Source: Alphaproteobacteria bacterium
Lineage (GTDB): Bacteria; Pseudomonadota; Alphaproteobacteria; JABAAW01
Length of the DNA: 7,480 bases
Direction: 5' to 3'
Assembly (NCBI GenBank): GCA_014238625.1
Contig: JABAAS010000007.1
Span: 13,530 to 21,009 of the forward strand
Of the stretch, positions 6,175-7,480 are shown piece after piece. Position 1 is the first letter of the stretch. The number at the start of each line of letters is the position of its first letter. The notes below the pieces were generated by a model. That model was not told the DNA's origin, ran no database searches, and saw nothing but the letters and a program-made list of their open reading frames with translations. The translations under genes were made by a program, and so were the position numbers.

Positions 6175-7473
6175 TCAATCCCTCCTAACCGAAGTGCTCG
6201 CAGAAATAGGCGACATCAAGGACGAGGGTATGCGAGAGGGTAGGAAACGCGCAAATAAAACTAGTGGCAACGCAGCATCACCAAATGCAATAATTGATGC
6301 CCCCGCTCTTGAGCATAATGCGCTAACCCTGTTACCCGCAGCTACCTTGCCAACAGCACTAACATAACAAGGCGATAGGGAAGAAGACGAGGAAGGAGAG
6401 GAAGAGGGATTCGCAAAATCACATAAATCATCGACGATTTGATAGGCTTCCCCGATCGCTCGACCATATCCATCTAAAGCAGCGCGTAGCTCATCACTCG
6501 CGCCCTCACAACAAGCACCCATTGCACAAGAAGCCCGCAATAGTGCACCAGTTTTGCGAGCGTGAATCAAACGAACGAGCGACTCGTCAGAACAAGAAAA
6601 GTTAGTAGCCCCGCTCAATGAGACTCGTTTCTTCGAGCTTAGTTTGTTTGCTCGCTTATTACCCGTCTTTGCTCTCGCTTTGCCATCTCCTTTATTATCT
6701 GCTCCCTTGTCCGAATAAACTAAATCCAGACTCTGTCCACCGACCAAGCCTCCTGTGCCAGCAGCGGTCGCTAGGCACTTTATTAATGATAAACGCAAAC
6801 CTGATTCGCGAGCTACTGTAGAGAGAGACCCAAGCCTAGATTCAGCACGAGATTCAACGCACGATGCTCTACAATCTAGGCTAAAAGCAGCAGAGGCAAG
6901 AACCTCAAAGGCTAAAGTCAACAACGCATCACCTACGAGGATTGCCTGCCCCTCACCAAAACGAACATGCACTGTAGGCTTGCCACGCCGCAATAGATCT
7001 CCATCCATAGACGGCAAATCATCATGAACCAATGAGTAGCTATGAACTAATTCCAGCGCAGCAGCGGCGTCATCGGCTAGACGGCTACCTGCGCCTAGCT
7101 GTTCAAACGCTTGCAAAGTTTGTCCTGTAGCTTTGCCCGAAGATGCTCCTACTGATTTCATCTCCGATTCCATTGTCGCTTCTTGCGCCATAGCTTTGGC
7201 AAGCTGGGCACTCGCAAAGAGGAGAAAAGGGCGCACTCGCTTACCACCTTCAAGCGAACCAACGCGCATACCTTGCAAAAGCAAGCAATCCGCGTCTCCT
7301 TGCGAACTTAATATCAAACGCAAATGCTCATCGACACGACGTTGCGTGCTGGCAAAACCCGATAGTAACAACTCGCGAGCATCAGAATCCTTTATCGCAA
7401 AAGTAGCAGAGCGAGCATTATCCCTCTCTGTAATTGCCGAATCTTCCGGATTTTTCTCTAGATTGCTACTCAT
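6175..7473 (-). CDS. ispA: Farnesyl diphosphate synthase family protein (IspA-like), enlarged by insertions
   Basis: A trans-isoprenyl diphosphate synthase, expected to join dimethylallyl/isopentenyl diphosphate units into farnesyl diphosphate for quinones, carotenoids/hopanoids and cell-wall lipid carrier. Core motifs are GGKRVRP (76-82), SYSLVHDDLPSMDGDLLRRGKPTVH (145-169, first Asp-rich motif DDxxxxD 151-157, Tyr146 five before it as in farnesyl synthases), GQAILVGDALLT (175-186), GGQSLDL (245-251), KTGALL (307-312) and EAYQIVDDLCD (342-352, second Asp-rich motif 348-352). The family is usually near 300 residues, whereas this has 432. Extra low-complexity segments lie at about 97-124, 198-222, 253-296 (Lys-rich) and 356-368 (Ser-rich), with a further tail after 413. 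The conserved GKxT block after the second Asp motif appears missing. The start is uncertain: ATG at 7473 has only 7 upstream bases in view with no ribosome site, so the true N-terminus may differ. The family is sure; the exact product length is inferred. Confidence 0.9.
   Translation of the reverse strand: MSSNLEKNPEDSAITERDNARSATFAIKDSDARELLLSGFASTQRRVDEHLRLILSSQGDADCLLLQGMRVGSLEGGKRVRPFLLFASAQLAKAMAQEATMESEMKSVGASSGKATGQTLQAFEQLGAGSRLADDAAAALELVHSYSLVHDDLPSMDGDLLRRGKPTVHVRFGEGQAILVGDALLTLAFEVLASAAFSLDCRASCVESRAESRLGSLSTVARESGLRLSLIKCLATAAGTGGLVGGQSLDLVYSDKGADNKGDGKARAKTGNKRANKLSSKKRVSLSGATNFSCSDESLVRLIHARKTGALLRASCAMGACCEGASDELRAALDGYGRAIGEAYQIVDDLCDFANPSSSPSSSSSLSPCYVSAVGKVAAGNRVSALCSRAGASIIAFGDAALPLVLFARFLPSRIPSSLMSPISASTSVRRD
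6181..6186 (-). promoter_or_regulatory. Ribosome binding site of dxs, inside the ispA coding end
   Basis: AGGAGG on the minus strand, 9 bases before the dxs ATG and lying within the last codons of ispA. It fixes the dxs start and suggests that translation of ispA exposes the site (coupling). Confidence 0.8.
6370..6409 (-). repeat. Low-complexity purine/pyrimidine tract encoding poly-Ser in ispA
   Basis: On the plus strand, 6377-6409 is purine only except for one C at 6388. On the coding strand it encodes a Ser-rich run (about residues 356-368 of IspA). The Ser codons are mixed (TCT, TCC, TCG) rather than one repeated triplet. Such a tract is a possible site of replication slippage. Confidence 0.6.
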
Positions 7474-7480
7474 ACTAAAA

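Overview
The window carries five protein genes in two functional blocks and looks like chromosomal DNA of a free-living Gram-negative bacterium. An alphaproteobacterium is the best guess. The Dxs protein has the residue style I associate with that class (wording around residues 69-88, 101-123, 384-434 and 545-552), and ispA runs directly into dxs. Base composition looks moderate, near 50% GC by eye. The combination would fit a marine, taurine-using alphaproteobacterium, but no rRNA or other decisive marker is present, so the placement is inference.

Left block (1-4120) is a C2-sulfonate (taurine) dissimilation module. A class III omega-amino acid:pyruvate aminotransferase on the minus strand is cut by the left edge, with its first 348 residues visible. 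It is divergent from xsc (sulfoacetaldehyde acetyltransferase), which is followed after 50 bases by pta (phosphate acetyltransferase) on the plus strand. The route implied is taurine + pyruvate -> sulfoacetaldehyde + alanine (aminotransferase). Sulfoacetaldehyde + phosphate then gives acetyl phosphate + sulfite (Xsc), and acetyl phosphate + CoA gives acetyl-CoA (Pta). The 310-base gap between the divergent starts (1046-1355) holds the ribosome sites and short direct repeats that are candidate operators. No transporter, regulator or sulfite-handling gene lies in the window.

Right block (4219-7473, minus strand) is an isoprenoid precursor operon: ispA (farnesyl diphosphate synthase family), then dxs (1-deoxy-D-xylulose-5-phosphate synthase). 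Only 3 bases separate the ispA stop from the dxs start, and the dxs ribosome site lies inside ispA. Dxs looks complete with all key residues. IspA is odd: it is about 130 residues longer than usual through several Ser/Lys/Gly-rich insertions, and it seems to lack the conserved Lys-x-Thr block after the second Asp-rich motif.

The two blocks converge at 4121-4218, where a possible terminator hairpin follows pta. I see no mobile element, CRISPR array, tRNA, rRNA or phage gene, and no strong evidence of a wholly new system. The most interesting points are the unusual IspA, the short repeats in the divergent promoter region, and the substrate question for the aminotransferase.
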